This document shows positions 10,266 to 21,221 of a stretch of DNA of 64,000 nt, in pieces. Below the pieces are notes generated by a model that worked only from the letters and a program-made list of their open reading frames with translations, ran no database searches and was not told where the DNA came from. Position numbers and translations under genes: made by a program. The DNA lies in NCBI RefSeq assembly GCF_031755915.1, contig NC_083380.1:15209001-15273000 (forward strand), written 5' to 3'. Source of the DNA: Ziziphus jujuba (Eukaryota; Streptophyta; Magnoliopsida; Rosales; Rhamnaceae). Position 1 is the first letter of the stretch, and every line of letters begins with the position of its first letter.

Positions 10266-11864
10266 CCCATGTGCTATAATATAATACTGATATGAAATAA
10301 TAATACTATATGGTACACCAATTAAAAATAAATAATACAATATCCATAAAACAATTTTTGTAAGATCATACATTTATAAATAATACTGTATCATTAAACG
10401 TAATTTCATATTCGAATCGAACTATTTGTTTAAATATCCCAAACATTTCAGATCATCATTTCATGTCAAAACTATTAATACTATTGTGAAATATATATCA
10501 CCATAAACCACTTTTAAGCACATAAAATTATAATATACTTGAACATACTTAAAAACACATGATTTCCAATCTGTTTTCTCAGAATTAACTATTTTCCAAA
10601 ATGATTGAAAACCTGAATTCAAATAATAAAATATTTGAATACCACAAGTCCTTTATGAATTCATTAGAATTGGAAACCATGTAAAATATCGTCGAAAGTC
10701 ATATTAAACGATAGCACATCTATGAATAAAATAAACATTTAAATCAAGCGATATATATGTAAAATACTCAAACCACCTATATATTATACTACATGCCCAA
10801 AAAATTTTAAAAATATAACCACTCATAGTAACGTTGATGCTCACTCCTGCCCCTCAACAGGATCGCCTCTAGGCTCAACACGGGTGTTTGTAATATAATA
10901 AAACATTTTCCAGGCTCCAACAACTAAACCAAAGACATTAATGTGCACCAAATGTCTTAAAATGATTTGTATAAGTATAAAATTACATAAATTGGACACA
11001 AATATGTCCAATTATATTGCGTACCCTTGGGATCCAGTACCCAAAATTGGAGCTTTTTACCCGAAGGCTAAGCTTTCAAAATTGAACCTTCTAATGGGTT
11101 CTAAAAATATTAATTACACTAATCTAACTTCAATTTTAACCAGCTTGATCAATTTCCTTCAAGCACAATCTAAATTTTTGGTATTTAACTAATTGACCTC
11201 AAAAATGAAAAAATTATCAAATGATGTCCAAAATTCACAAACTTTGTATTAATGGAAAGCTCAAGAGATAAGAAAGATAATGGTGTTCTCACCTCGATCC
11301 AAAAGTATCATCGGTGGTCGAAAAATTTGTTGCAAAACTCGGTCAAACTCTCCGTTGATGTATCTCTCAAATGGTGAGGAATCTTAGCAAATGGAGCATG
11401 GAAATGAGTTTAGAGGGTCCAAAAATGGTGGGAGGGGCATGTGGATTGCCTGAAATGACCGAAACAAGGCCAAACAGTTGGAAACTGATAAACAACTATT
11501 GTCGGCTTCAAACGGCTTATACCGATGCGTTGACCGGCGGTTTGGTAAGAAATTTGGGCACGTTTTTCAACATTTATAAAGAGCTTTGGGTCACTAACGA
11601 AAAAAAAATATGGGATTGGCTTGGACACTGATACAAAACTAATGTTTTAAATTTCACAAAATCATAATTTTTTATCCGTAAATCAAAATTTGGCATGCCA
11701 TCAGTCTCTGAACTTGTATCGGCGTCCGCTACACAAAGGTATATTGGTCAAACTAAAATATTGACTATATAAAAAATCAAACTTACGATCTATGAACTAG
11801 CTAGTTGGTCAAACTCGATCAAAGGTTTAAAATTTCAGGCATTTTTTGGGGCCGATGTGTTACA

Positions 11865-12065
11865 TTGAGCCCTAAATATCCAATACATAAAATTGAAAAT
11901 TTTCACTTAAAGGCCAATTCTATCAAATTGAACTTTCTATTGGGACCTATTAACATCTAATTACATAGTTGCAACTTCAATTTGGTCCAAAATTATCCAA
12001 ATTGGGTTCAATTTTATCTGATATTAAATTAATTGATCCAAAAAGGGACAAATTATTAGATGTCT
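11865..12065 (-). mobile_element. Older long-LTR relic, right part
   Basis: This is the continuation of the relic at 5641-6681. The order 'aaattgaaccttct..gggttct' of 11070-11100 recurs here as 'aaattgaactttct..gggacct', followed by the 'aattgatccaaaaa..aaattat' block. Similarity fades near 12065. Confidence 0.45.
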
Positions 12066-14293
12066 TCCAGGACTTGGGTTTATTTGAGTAGTTGTATGCT
12101 TATTTACATATGTTGAAGTTTTTTATGGTCACAAGCTGGTAGTTGGCCGAGACTTGATCTTTTTAAAAGTTTGAGAATTTAATTTTGTGGTTGCCTATTT
12201 GTAATAAGCCATGGCTTTGATCTTATAAGGAACTTGGAGAATTGTTACTTTGTTTTAAGTGAATTTAGTTTCTTAATTTTGAAGTCATTGGAGATTGATT
12301 TTAAATGTGGATATTGATGTTGTATGCTTGCACTTTGATTTTAATGTTTTGGATAATAAATTTCGTTTATGGTTAACGTTAAGATTTTGTTTTTGGTAAA
12401 TAGAAGACTTTTGGAGTTAAATTGTTTTATTTTTATGGTAAAGAATTTAAATTAATGACTTTTGGACTTATATTTTGTTAAAACTTGTAAATCTATTTTT
12501 GGACCTAAATGTTTACTTTGAGGTTAAGTTTTTAAAAATTTTTAAGTTGTATTATACCTTTGGATTTAAATAACTATTTATGGAAGTTAAGGTTGATTAC
12601 ATAAGTTGTTAGCTAACTAATTTTATGTAGATTAGTGGACTTTGTCATTTGGTCTGAGTTATTTTGGATCTGATTTGTGTTGGGTACTAAATGGTTGGTT
12701 GGTTGTTGTTGATAATGGTTTGTTGTTGGTTGTAAGGTTCCAAACTTTATAGTTTGGAAATTTTTGATAGGAAGAGAAACTGTTGTAGAATGGTGTACTG
12801 TTTGAGGCTCAGACTAAGTTACTTGTAGTAGAGGTAATTTGTATGGTTCACTCTTCTGTCCTACAAGTATATATGTGTTTTGGATTGAGGAATCTTGGAT
12901 TAGGCACTAATTATGTGTCGGTATTAAAAATAGACAAGGAAGCATTGGCTCAAAATTAGACGAGATGTTAGATAAGGGATCATTGGAAACATATTGTGAG
13001 TGGGAATTCTTCTAAACCGTAATTATTTTCCTAAATATATGTATATGGTGAAGTTTGTTACGTTCATGCATTCATAGCATGGCAATTAGAATTTTATGTG
13101 AATCTTTTTGAATATGATGTACATTTTCTGATTTACAAATTGTACTATTATTGTTATTATAATTATTATTTAATAAATGCTAAGCTAGATATTATGTCAT
13201 GTAAACATATAGGACTATACGGGCATACTGCATCATCTATAGTATGCATTGAGCATATCATATAACTTGTTTTATGAAAATTGTTTTCTGAAGTTGATTT
13301 TGGGAAATATGCATTGGCCTTGATGTTAAAAGTGTGTTTTTTTAAATGGTTATAGATATATGGTGTACGCTATGTGAATTATGAAATAGACTATGATTTG
13401 ATACCATTTGGTTATATAAGGATTGAATGTGTAATATAGATTGACTTTTGATCTCTAGACTTAATATAACTAATATAGAGACGAGACAAGACTATCCTAT
13501 AGCTTTGGATTAATCACTTATGGAGACAGGCACGAATGTTCAGTGATCTTATCGTTGATCATCGATAGGGGACAAACATGCCTGGCGTCCTGATTTATTT
13601 TGGTCACCAAAGGCCGAATTCAGTTTATAAATATGAAGTAGATATAGATATGGATTTGATTATGGTAATTTATATGCCCTACATACTTTAATGCGTTCTT
13701 TGCATTCGTAGTGGCATAAGTTTTTCCTAACATGTCCTGATTTATTATTGGTATGTGTTAGTTAAATGATTCATAAATGCTCATCATACCCTAATCCGTT
13801 CTTTGTAAGTGTTCAATGCCTATTAAATTAGGATATAAATGACTCTATAATACGCATTGCATTTCATATTGTATTTATATGTTATTTTAATATCTCTAGA
13901 CTAAACCCACTCACTGAGTACCTATACTCAACCCTCCGTTTCCAACCTCCATAGGTGTTTAGTGGATGCAAGACTTGGGAAGAGAGTAAAGAAGCCTTGA
14001 AGTGCCATTTTGTTATCTAGTTGGTATAGTTTGATGAGATTTATTTACATTTTGTATCTTTGACATGTTTTATAAAGATCTTGTTTATTTATTTGGACTT
14101 GGTAGTTTATTTTTGAGCATTGACAAGGTTAAATATGACTTTTACTGGAAATCTTATTGGCTTTAATTTAATTTTATATTGAGGTTAAAAATATATTGTA
14201 ATTGTGGAGATTAATTACTTGTACCAGAAATCTAATTGAAATTAGTATATGCGTATGATGTTATGTTCAGGTGAAGCTATGATGTTATGTTAA
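12066..14293 (+). mobile_element. LTR-like relic interrupted by the 3.1 kb solo LTR
   Basis: No gene is found. The stretch has the base composition and landmarks of the neighbouring LTRs, including 'cactcactgag' with its hairpin at 13915-13930, and it is interrupted by the solo LTR starting at 14294. It resumes after 17419 for perhaps 100 bases. Neither outer end is recognised, so class and limits are inferred. Confidence 0.35.
13915..13930 (+). other. Conserved LTR hairpin, variant stem
   Basis: TGAGTA / TACTCA form a six-pair stem with loop CCTA. Compared with the other copies, the fifth pair (A-T in place of T-A elsewhere in the alignment) changed on both sides. Confidence 0.55.
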
Positions 14294-14817
14294 TGTAACA
14301 TCCCGTTCCGAAATACACCGGAAATTTCTCAAATTTGACCAAGGTTGACCGGTTTGACCGTCGTTGACCGAAGAATAGGTCAAATGTTGATCTTTTGTTC
14401 CTAATGGAATTTCACATTGACCGAGGTACCATTAAAAAGTACACGTTGTCATGAGTTCATAAACTAGTAGCACGTCGAAAACGGAACTACGGTTTGAAAG
14501 TTATGAGCAAAACAAGTTGAGGTCCAAACTGTCAAAGGGGTACCGGAGTTGACTTTTTGTTCATGCAAAGTTGAGCTTTGAGTCATACATGGTTGTGGAG
14601 TACTCATCGATACGAGTTTATAGACTAATGGTACGTCCAATTTGGACATGTGGTTTGAAAGTTATGGACTTGTAGAATTTTTCAAATATGTGAACAGTGT
14701 GCCACGTGTGACTTAATAAAGGATGCCATGTGTCACAATGGTGAGATGCCACATGTCAACCATGATTAAGTACCATATTAATTTATTATTATTTTATACA
14801 ATAATATTATTTTATTA

Positions 14818-14956
14818 TTTTCTTTTTCTTTCTTTTTCTTTTCTTTTTTTTTTCTTTTTCTTCCTTCCCCCACATGGGAAAAAACACCCAGCCCTTCCAA
14901 TTCCTTCTTCTTCTTCTTCCTTCTTCTTCTTCCTTTCCTTTCCTTTTCTTCCTCTC
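14818..14956 (+). repeat. Polypyrimidine tract (C/T on + strand) in the LTR
   Basis: About 140 bases are almost pure C and T, interrupted by a short 'acatgggaaaaaacacccag' segment, with (CTT)n and (CCTTT)n stretches. It is low-complexity sequence. Confidence 0.7.
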
Positions 14957-16951
14957 GGGTTCTTGCCGTTTCTTAAATTCCGGCCACCGAATGGCCACAC
15001 GCGCCGGCCAAGGAAGGAGCCCAGTCCCCATTGACGCCAGCCTCCAAATTTCCCGGCCAATCGCAGCCAGACGCGCCCAGATCGGGCCGGTGAATTTGGT
15101 GGTGGCGGGTTGAGTTTTCCGGCGATTCTTGCCATTTTCGGCCAACCTAGTCCGGTCTTCCACCCCTTTCCCCCTATTTTGGGTCCTCTGAGTTCAAATA
15201 TGGCATCCAATTGTTTAAATTTGAAATGGTTCGTGAGTTATGAGGAGGTGAAGTTGGGCCGGTACTTCCCGGGCAAATTCCGACCACCACCAGCGGAATT
15301 GGGGTCAATGGAGGCCGGTAATGCGATTCTCATTCCACAAGCTTCGATTCGATATATTACTCGTCAATTTTTGTTAACGTTTGTGTTAAACCCCTCGGGT
15401 ACCGAGTATTATTTACCCGAATAAAATATTAATTTATTTGAGATGTGTAATATTGTTGTTTTAGGAGCACGTGTGCATCGTGGAATTGATCCCATGGAGG
15501 ATCTTGGGTTAATTGTGTGCTCGAGGTGAGTGACCCACCTTTAAAACTATTTTGGGGTGATTAATAATATTTATTTTGTGTGAATTGAATATTTGAAATT
15601 TATATTCTATGTGATAAATATTTAGTGGATTTATATGTGGAAAATTGATGCCCAATTGAGTGAATCAAAATATTTATATATTAAGAAATATTTTGATTTA
15701 AAGAATTTTATGAAATTGAAAAAAATATTTATTTTAATTATTGATAATTTCATTGATGGGTTTATTATGTGTTTGAAATGTATATTTATGAGAATTTTGA
15801 TTATTGTGGATTTTATGAGGATTACATGACATATTTGATTCAAATTGGTTTTTGAATATTTGAGAAAGAAATATTGATTTAATTTATCATATTTCAAAAA
15901 TATTTATGCCATTGGAAAATTTGAATATTTAAATTGATGGAATCGAGAGTTGGTGAATTTGAAATTGATGGAATTTATGCGATAAATTTATGATGATGAT
16001 TTAAAAAGAGAATGGGGAAAATTATGGGTTTAATTGGATGGAATGAACCTGATGATATTTATGAGAGTTTGAGATTTGAAAATAAATATATTGATTTTAT
16101 GATTTTTAGATGCACCATACACATACTGGTGTTCTGTGTATATGGATGTGATTAGTGCGCATATGGATATGATTAGCGTACAGGTGGGTGTGAGTAGCAT
16201 GCAAGTGATTTATGGGGTTGTCCTGTGGTTGCCATCGGATGAGGGTAGGCCGCCCCTCCATGGCCAGGACGCCTGTTAGCAGCGGCGCGGTGGGACACCG
16301 TGTGACCGTATGCCGTTTTCTCTCTTTAACCTTCTGTCTGGCGGTACCTTGGGACGCTGGGTACCGTTGGTGCCACTGGTATATAGTGAGTGCATCAAGT
16401 GATTTTCAGAACTTGGATTTCAAAATAAATATTTTGTAATTGTATTCAAATTAAGAATATATTTAATGTTGTTTTTATTATTTATTTCAAATGGAGGTTT
16501 TAATTTGATTTAATTTTTTCCTTTACTTAATTATTCAAGAAATTGATTTATTTTAATTATTTAATTATTTCCTGAATTGTCTAAACGTAGGTTTCATTAA
16601 TATTTTTGTATTATTTGTTTATGACATTTATTAATCATTTAGTAATTGTTACGAAATTATTTTTATTTCTATTCCTATTTTATTTTCATTATAAATTTTG
16701 GATTCTTAATTTGTTGTGTTTTATTTGTAAATTATTTGATTAATTATTTTTCTGAATCTTGGGTTTAAAGTATCGGATTTTGTGAAAACGTTTTAAAAGA
16801 GGAACTTTTCCAACCGAGTGAATGGTGAGGGTTTTGAGAGAAAATATTATTTTCAATTAATTATTATTTATTTACTTATTTATTCTTAATTAATCAAATG
16901 TACTATAATTGTCGTTATTATTATAATTGTACAGTAGATAGGGTCACTCAC

Positions 16952-16970
16952 TGAGATGATTAGCATCTCA
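16952..16970 (+). other. Conserved LTR hairpin, longest stem
   Basis: TGAGATG / CATCTCA form a seven-pair stem with loop ATTAG. It is preceded by 'tcactcac' and followed by 'cccctagg' about 25 bases on. Confidence 0.6.
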
Positions 16971-17419
16971 TATTTCTAAATTCCGTTCCCCTAGGTACAA
17001 GGATTTGGAAACGTTGATCGTCCGGGGCGAGCCCGACGTCTCAGTTCATTGCTGAAAGTCCAAGAAGCATTTCCTCTCTTTTTCCTCTTCATCTTGTATT
17101 GCTTCTTTATCTGTCATTGTATTAATTCCATATTTATTTGTGTAATACTCTGTATACTGTCTTGGACATTTATTTATAAATTATGCACTGATTTCCTGTT
17201 ATTATTTTGAAGTATTGCAAATTTGTGGAATTAAATTGTAGTAATATAGGAGGAATAAGGTGGTGTATATAGAAGTGTGTTTTCAATGCAGGAAATTTGT
17301 GGTAAGTCCAACCCTTAGGGGAGGTTCTACCGGATTTTCCATTGGAAGGTCCGGTAGGATTTCCCTGGGATAAGGGCTTGTCTAGGGTTCCGGTGAAAAA
17401 TTTTAGACGGGTCCTGACA

Positions 17420-18310
17420 TTAAGGTGAAGGTTATTCATATTTGAAATTAGTTACATGGTCTTTGAAGTTATTAAGGTTATTGATTTTCTAGTGGTTTGA
17501 CAAAGTTGTCTCCAAAATGACACGTATGTCCTTTGCATGTTCAAATATGTATGCTTCTAAAATTTGATCTTCCAAAAGTAACATTAGACAAGACAAAAAT
17601 TTTAATCCCCATTGTACATACAAATATAAGTGTACATAGGTCGATAATTTTCCATGATTTAAATTAAAATAATTTTCTTAGTGTACTGAACAAAATAATG
17701 CACGTGTACACACATACACCTTAATATAAGAAAAGTATTTTCCTAATAAAAGTTTGTGACCCCAAAAATAAACTCATCGACTCCCAAAATTAAAATTTTA
17801 AAAAAAATTCATTACCATTAAGGATAAAATAACGAGAGAAATCAAATGCAAAAAAAAGAAACAAAAAATTTAAATATAGAGATGTTACAATTTAGGTTTA
17901 AATTCCAACAATCACTGTGCAAAAATTGATATCTAGCGACACTCACTTAGTAACGCCACGAAACAAATGCATCTGAAAAAACAAAACCGCAACTCTGAGA
18001 TTAATACGTCAGTAAAAATTCAATAAATATATGACGCATCCAAAAACTGTTGACCTCAAAAGGTCGCTAAAAATAAAAAATACGTGATACATCCGTTAAG
18101 GGTCGCTGAATGTGGGACTGACCAGAGTCGCCATTAATACTGCATGTATATTTTATATGAATTGTATTGTATGTTTAAATGGTACTCATAAAAAATGAAT
18201 ACCAATCACTAATCTATGTTTACATAATAATAAAATTTAATTACACAAGGTTGTTGTTCAATTATATAATTTTTTTTGTATAGCTTATTCTTGCAAATTT
18301 CTTAAATAGT
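17420..18310. other. AT-rich spacer with CACTA-like subterminal repeats
   Basis: There is no gene. The first ~100 bases probably finish the LTR relic begun at 12066. From about 17930 to 18135 there are repeated short motifs of the kind 'tcgctaaaaa', 'gacgcatcc' and 'agcgacac', like the CACTA subterminal repeats at 4450-4990 but more degraded. No terminus was found. Confidence 0.35.
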
Positions 18311-18315
18311 ATTCT

Positions 18316-18693
18316 TTTATTTCAACTACAAATAACCAGTAAAAATATTAGAGCAACATAATTGAACTGTTTTTTTGTTTTTTTCAATAGAGGTAACAGG
18401 CGACACACTATTTAGATTGTGCGTTGTCTGTTACCTTCCCTTTACTTTTTAACTTTTTTTAAAGTTCTTTTAACTAATCTAATTTTGTTTCAACAATAAA
18501 TAACCAGTAAAAATATTAGTGTACCAAAACTGAACTCTTTTTATTTTTTATTTATATATATATATATATAGTTAACAAGCGATGCATCAATAAAATTGTG
18601 CGTCATCTGTTTTCTTTTCATATATTTTTTCAGATCTTTTAATCAATCTAATTTTATTTCAATAATAAATAACTAATAAAAATATTAGTGTGC
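18316..18693 (+). repeat. Tandem repeat of about 170 bp, 2.2 units, each with an internal palindrome
   Basis: Unit starts share 'aaataaccagtaaaaatatta' or variants near 18330, 18495 and 18666, giving a period of about 170. Inside unit 1 an imperfect palindrome spans 18392-18435 (arms 'ggtaacaggcgacacac' and 'gtgcgttgtctgttacc'). Unit 2 has the decayed equivalent at about 18571-18625. The third unit is cut after ~36 bases where the kinase relic starts. Confidence 0.65.
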
Positions 18694-18900
18694 TATCACC
18701 AGAAGAATCCTTCAGTACCGCAACATTTTTATGATAGACAGTGTATCTGTTTTAAATTTTATTTAACTAATCTCTCTGTTACAGAAGATCAATGTGATTC
18801 ACTTTTTGTTTTAGTTTTGGTCAAAGCTCTTTCGTTTTTCTTGCGATTCCTTTATGAGGTTAACTTCTAATCTACCATTGCTATATTTAGTCAATGCATT
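18694..18900 (+). pseudogene. 3' tail of a lost LRK10L-2-type kinase gene (relic A)
   Basis: Bases 18697-18734 encode 'SPEESFSTATFL' then stop. This matches the C-terminal end of copies C, D and E (for C '[12 protein letters not shown]'). The following 150 bases match their 3' untranslated region: 'agatcaatgtgatt', 'agctctt', 'taacttctaat'. Nothing of the kinase domain remains, and the relic begins exactly where the 170-bp repeats stop. It shows the cluster once extended further left. Confidence 0.65.
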
Positions 18901-19925
18901 AAAATGAGTGCCGTCCATTCCGGGTTTTGTCATGTTAAAGTCCCTGGTAATCATAGAAATAGATTAGCCAGACTTTATTAGCAAAAAAAAGAGGTTGCGT
19001 GTTTAGAGAACTACACTTTCCTAGGATTGACTATAGGCTCCAACGATTCGATCATTATTATTACTTTTTCTACGAATACATGCTTCATATGCAAACATGC
19101 TAGGGGGGTAATATAATATGATAGGTAATATAATATAATTTCCAATTTTTTTTTTATTTTTTATTTTTTTACATGCCTCAATTAATAGATAGGTACTATA
19201 ATATCATTTCCATTTTTTTTTTAATTACTAGTCATGGAATACATGCTCCGCACCTAAAGTAATGACCGAGTTAATGCAGTTGTTTAAAATAAAACAAATT
19301 TATTCAATCAATTTTGGAAATGATCACATCAAAACTTAAAAGTAATAAAGTTTTTGTTTTCATTTTTTTTTTTTTTTTTGGAATGCTAATATGAGATACT
19401 GATACCTGTTATTACACAAATCTACCCCGTAATCGACAAAATGCATCACCATATATTTAATAGAATAATAAAGTGTTTATTTGATCAAAATGAGTAAAAG
19501 GCAAACTCTATTGAAATTTATAAGCACCATAAACATGAACACCAACATCCACATCTAATTTGCACATTTAGAGCTTCACAACATACGTGTCCTTTTCATT
19601 TATATAAGTGTCACCAAAAAACTGACTTTGGGTAAAAATAAAAAGAAAAAGTCAACAAACTGTCTTGGGACAATTCATATACGAATTTAATTGTCATATA
19701 CAAAGTAGAAGCTTTATTTTTTAGCTGCCCTGCTTCTGTCTCTGTTTCTTGCTCCCCTATTTTTAGTCCAATCCATGCATACACCCGTTTTTCAAACCAC
19801 ACCATTTCTGAAATTCTTGTATACGATGTTGTACAGCTTTTGCTGACAATTCATCAAAGTAGTTTATAAAAATACGTGGGTTGGTATACCAATTTCCATG
19901 TCCTGGGATCAGAGTATAAAATATG
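18901..19925. other. AT-rich intergenic stretch
   Basis: No supported gene. There are T- and A-runs (19146-19170, 19361-19379) and a short local duplication of 'taatataatatgataggtaatataatata' type near 19110-19140. Small minus-strand frames at 19611-19969 have no recognisable content. Confidence 0.35.
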
Positions 19926-20132
19926 TGTGATGTTGTTTTGCAAAGGAACAAATTAAGTTTTACTAACAATCAAAAGTAGTCTTCTTCACTTGTGGGGTAA
20001 AATAATAATACTATGTAATAATAATAATAATAATCTAATGTTAAAAAGAAAATTAAAACAATAATGGTTTTGAAATAGTTGACTCGTGTGTCTTTCCAGG
20101 ACAATTCTATGGAGGAAATTCAGTGGTGATTT

Positions 20133-20598
20133 TGTGAAGTCCAGCCGCACCACCACTGCACCGACAGTGTGAAGACTGCACAGCCACCATTTTTGACAAT
20201 GGCCATTGCCGCATTTAACACCGAAAAATGGATTGCTCAACAATTGTGGGCTACTGTCAGAAGCTGTTGAAGATTGTGGCCATGCAACCGACTTTGTAAG
20301 CCTATAAATAGGCTCCATCCCGTTGCATGCAAGCAAGCCAAGAGAGCAAGCTCAATATTATCCCAAGTGAGGAATATTGAGAGAAAACTCCGAGAGAGAG
20401 AGTGTTTAAGTTCCAGAGAGAGCTTGAGAGAAGAGTGAGCAATTCCAGAGAGAATTTGACAGTGTAGAGGGAGGTTCCACATGAGAATCTCCACGAGAGA
20501 AGTTTTTTATTTTTGTATTCTATTTCCAAGAGAGTAATAGAATTCTTTTTATTTTTCTTATCATATTTCTTCTCTAAAGTGGTCGGAGAACCACAACA
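20133..20598 (+). repeat. 5' LTR of Copia element 1
   Basis: TG...CA ends. It has a TATA box 'tataaata' at 20303-20310 inside the palindrome-like 'cctataaatagg'. A run of 'gagagag'/'ttccagagagag' repeats lies downstream in the predicted R/U5 part. Confidence 0.93.
20303..20310 (+). promoter_or_regulatory. TATA box of the Copia 5' LTR
   Basis: 'tataaata' lies 170 bases into the LTR and is repeated at 25441-25448 in the 3' LTR. It would start the genomic RNA near 20335. Confidence 0.6.
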
Positions 20599-20600
20599 AG

Positions 20601-20612
20601 TGGTATCAGAGC
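20601..20612 (+). promoter_or_regulatory. Primer-binding site (initiator tRNA-Met) of Copia element 1
   Basis: 'tggtatcagagc' matches the complement of the 3' end of plant initiator Met-tRNA, two bases after the 5' LTR. Confidence 0.85.
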
Positions 20613-20754
20613 TCCAGGTCGAGAGCTTGGGTTCAAAATTTGAAGAAACAGAGCCATTGTTCTTCAGGTTGGTGTTTCGAAAAGTTGCTCAAATAATTAA
20701 TTTGACAATACCAGGTGAAAGTACCCGACGAGACGAGAACAACGAAGTTCGCCG

Positions 20755-20990
20755 GAGAGAAACGCAGCATCTCACGCGCCCGCACGCGCCGCCTGAAGTT
20801 TTCTACAACAGTTCACGCGCCTCACGCGCCGCACGCGCCGTCTGGAGGTTGAAGACGACCACGTCAGCAGACACGTCAGCGCACCCAGCCACGTCATCTG
20901 CCACGCGATCCGGCACGTCGTCAGCCACGTCATCTACCATGTCATCTGCCACGTGTTGACACGTCAACATAATCTGCCACGTCATTAGAA
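20755..20990 (+). repeat. GC-rich leader of Copia element 1 with CACGCGCC and CACGTCA arrays
   Basis: Between the primer-binding site and gag, 20770-20845 holds repeated 'cacgcgcc' words. Then 20864-20985 holds six exact CACGTCA words plus variants (cacgtcg, catgtca, cacgtgt, cacgcga), spaced at 10-25 bases. The composition is strikingly GC-rich against the AT-rich surroundings. Confidence 0.7.
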
Positions 20991-21132
20991 GTTTCTGAAA
21001 TTACAGAACAGCCCCTGAATTGTTTGAAATTACAGATTGACCCCTGTAGTTTCTATATTTACAGGTTGACCCAGAAGTTTTGTAAAATTACATATTTGCC
21101 CCAAAATTTCTGGTAATTATATTTTGACCCCT
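20988..21132 (+). repeat. About five tandem 29-bp units in the Copia leader
   Basis: Degenerate units follow the pattern 'gaagttt-ctgaaattacag-ttgacccct'. The 'ttgacccct' or 'agcccct' words recur at about 29-base spacing just before the gag start region. Confidence 0.6.
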
Positions 21133-21221
21133 GAAGAGTCAAGTCCACCATTTTCGGCCGTTCCGAAAGCAACGGTTAACTCCGTTTTGCCAAATTCGGC
21201 TCCATTTTTGGTCAAGCCATA

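Larger units (their letters stand above)
6682..11864 (-). mobile_element. Reverse solo LTR (about 2.63 kb), split by a second LTR
   Basis: Read on the minus strand the element starts TGTAACA (11864 to 11858) and ends in ...CCTATCA (at 6682), the TG...CA ends of an LTR. Flanking pentamers are 'tagag' (6677-6681) and 'ttgag' (11865-11869), a target duplication with one mismatch. Removing the inner element (7225-9773 plus its 5-base duplication) leaves about 2629 bp. That is near the 2549 bp of the inner LTR, and the two match end to end in opposite orientation. No internal retrotransposon genes remain, so it is a solo LTR. Assignment to Ty3 rests on LTR length and the TGTAACA start. Confidence 0.7.
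14294..17419 (+). mobile_element. Solo LTR of about 3.13 kb, second long-LTR family
   Basis: It starts TGTAACATCCCG and ends GGGTCCTGACA. The four bases 'ttaa' flank it on both sides (14290-14293 and 17420-17423), which suits a short target duplication. The fifth base does not match. Only LTR sequence is seen: a polypyrimidine tract (14818-14956), a GC-rich segment (14980-15310), a block of short 'ggatatgattag'-like repeats near 16140-16200 and the conserved hairpin at 16952. The Lys/Arg-rich minus-strand frames over 14807-15210 are by-products of the polypyrimidine tract. Ty3-type is inferred from length and the TGTAACATCCC start. Confidence 0.65.

Noticed and set aside
14807..15210. Lys/Arg-rich minus-strand frames of 118-131 codons
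   Set aside because: They come from the polypyrimidine tract of a solo LTR; the composition explains them.
19763..19969. Minus-strand 68-codon frame near relic B
   Set aside because: No domain, no splice partners, and it overlaps the B promoter region.
20513..20959. 148-codon frame with Arg/Ala/Thr/Ser-rich tail upstream of gag
   Set aside because: It crosses the LTR end, primer-binding site and GC-rich repeat leader; it is an artefact of the CACGTCA and CACGCGCC repeats.
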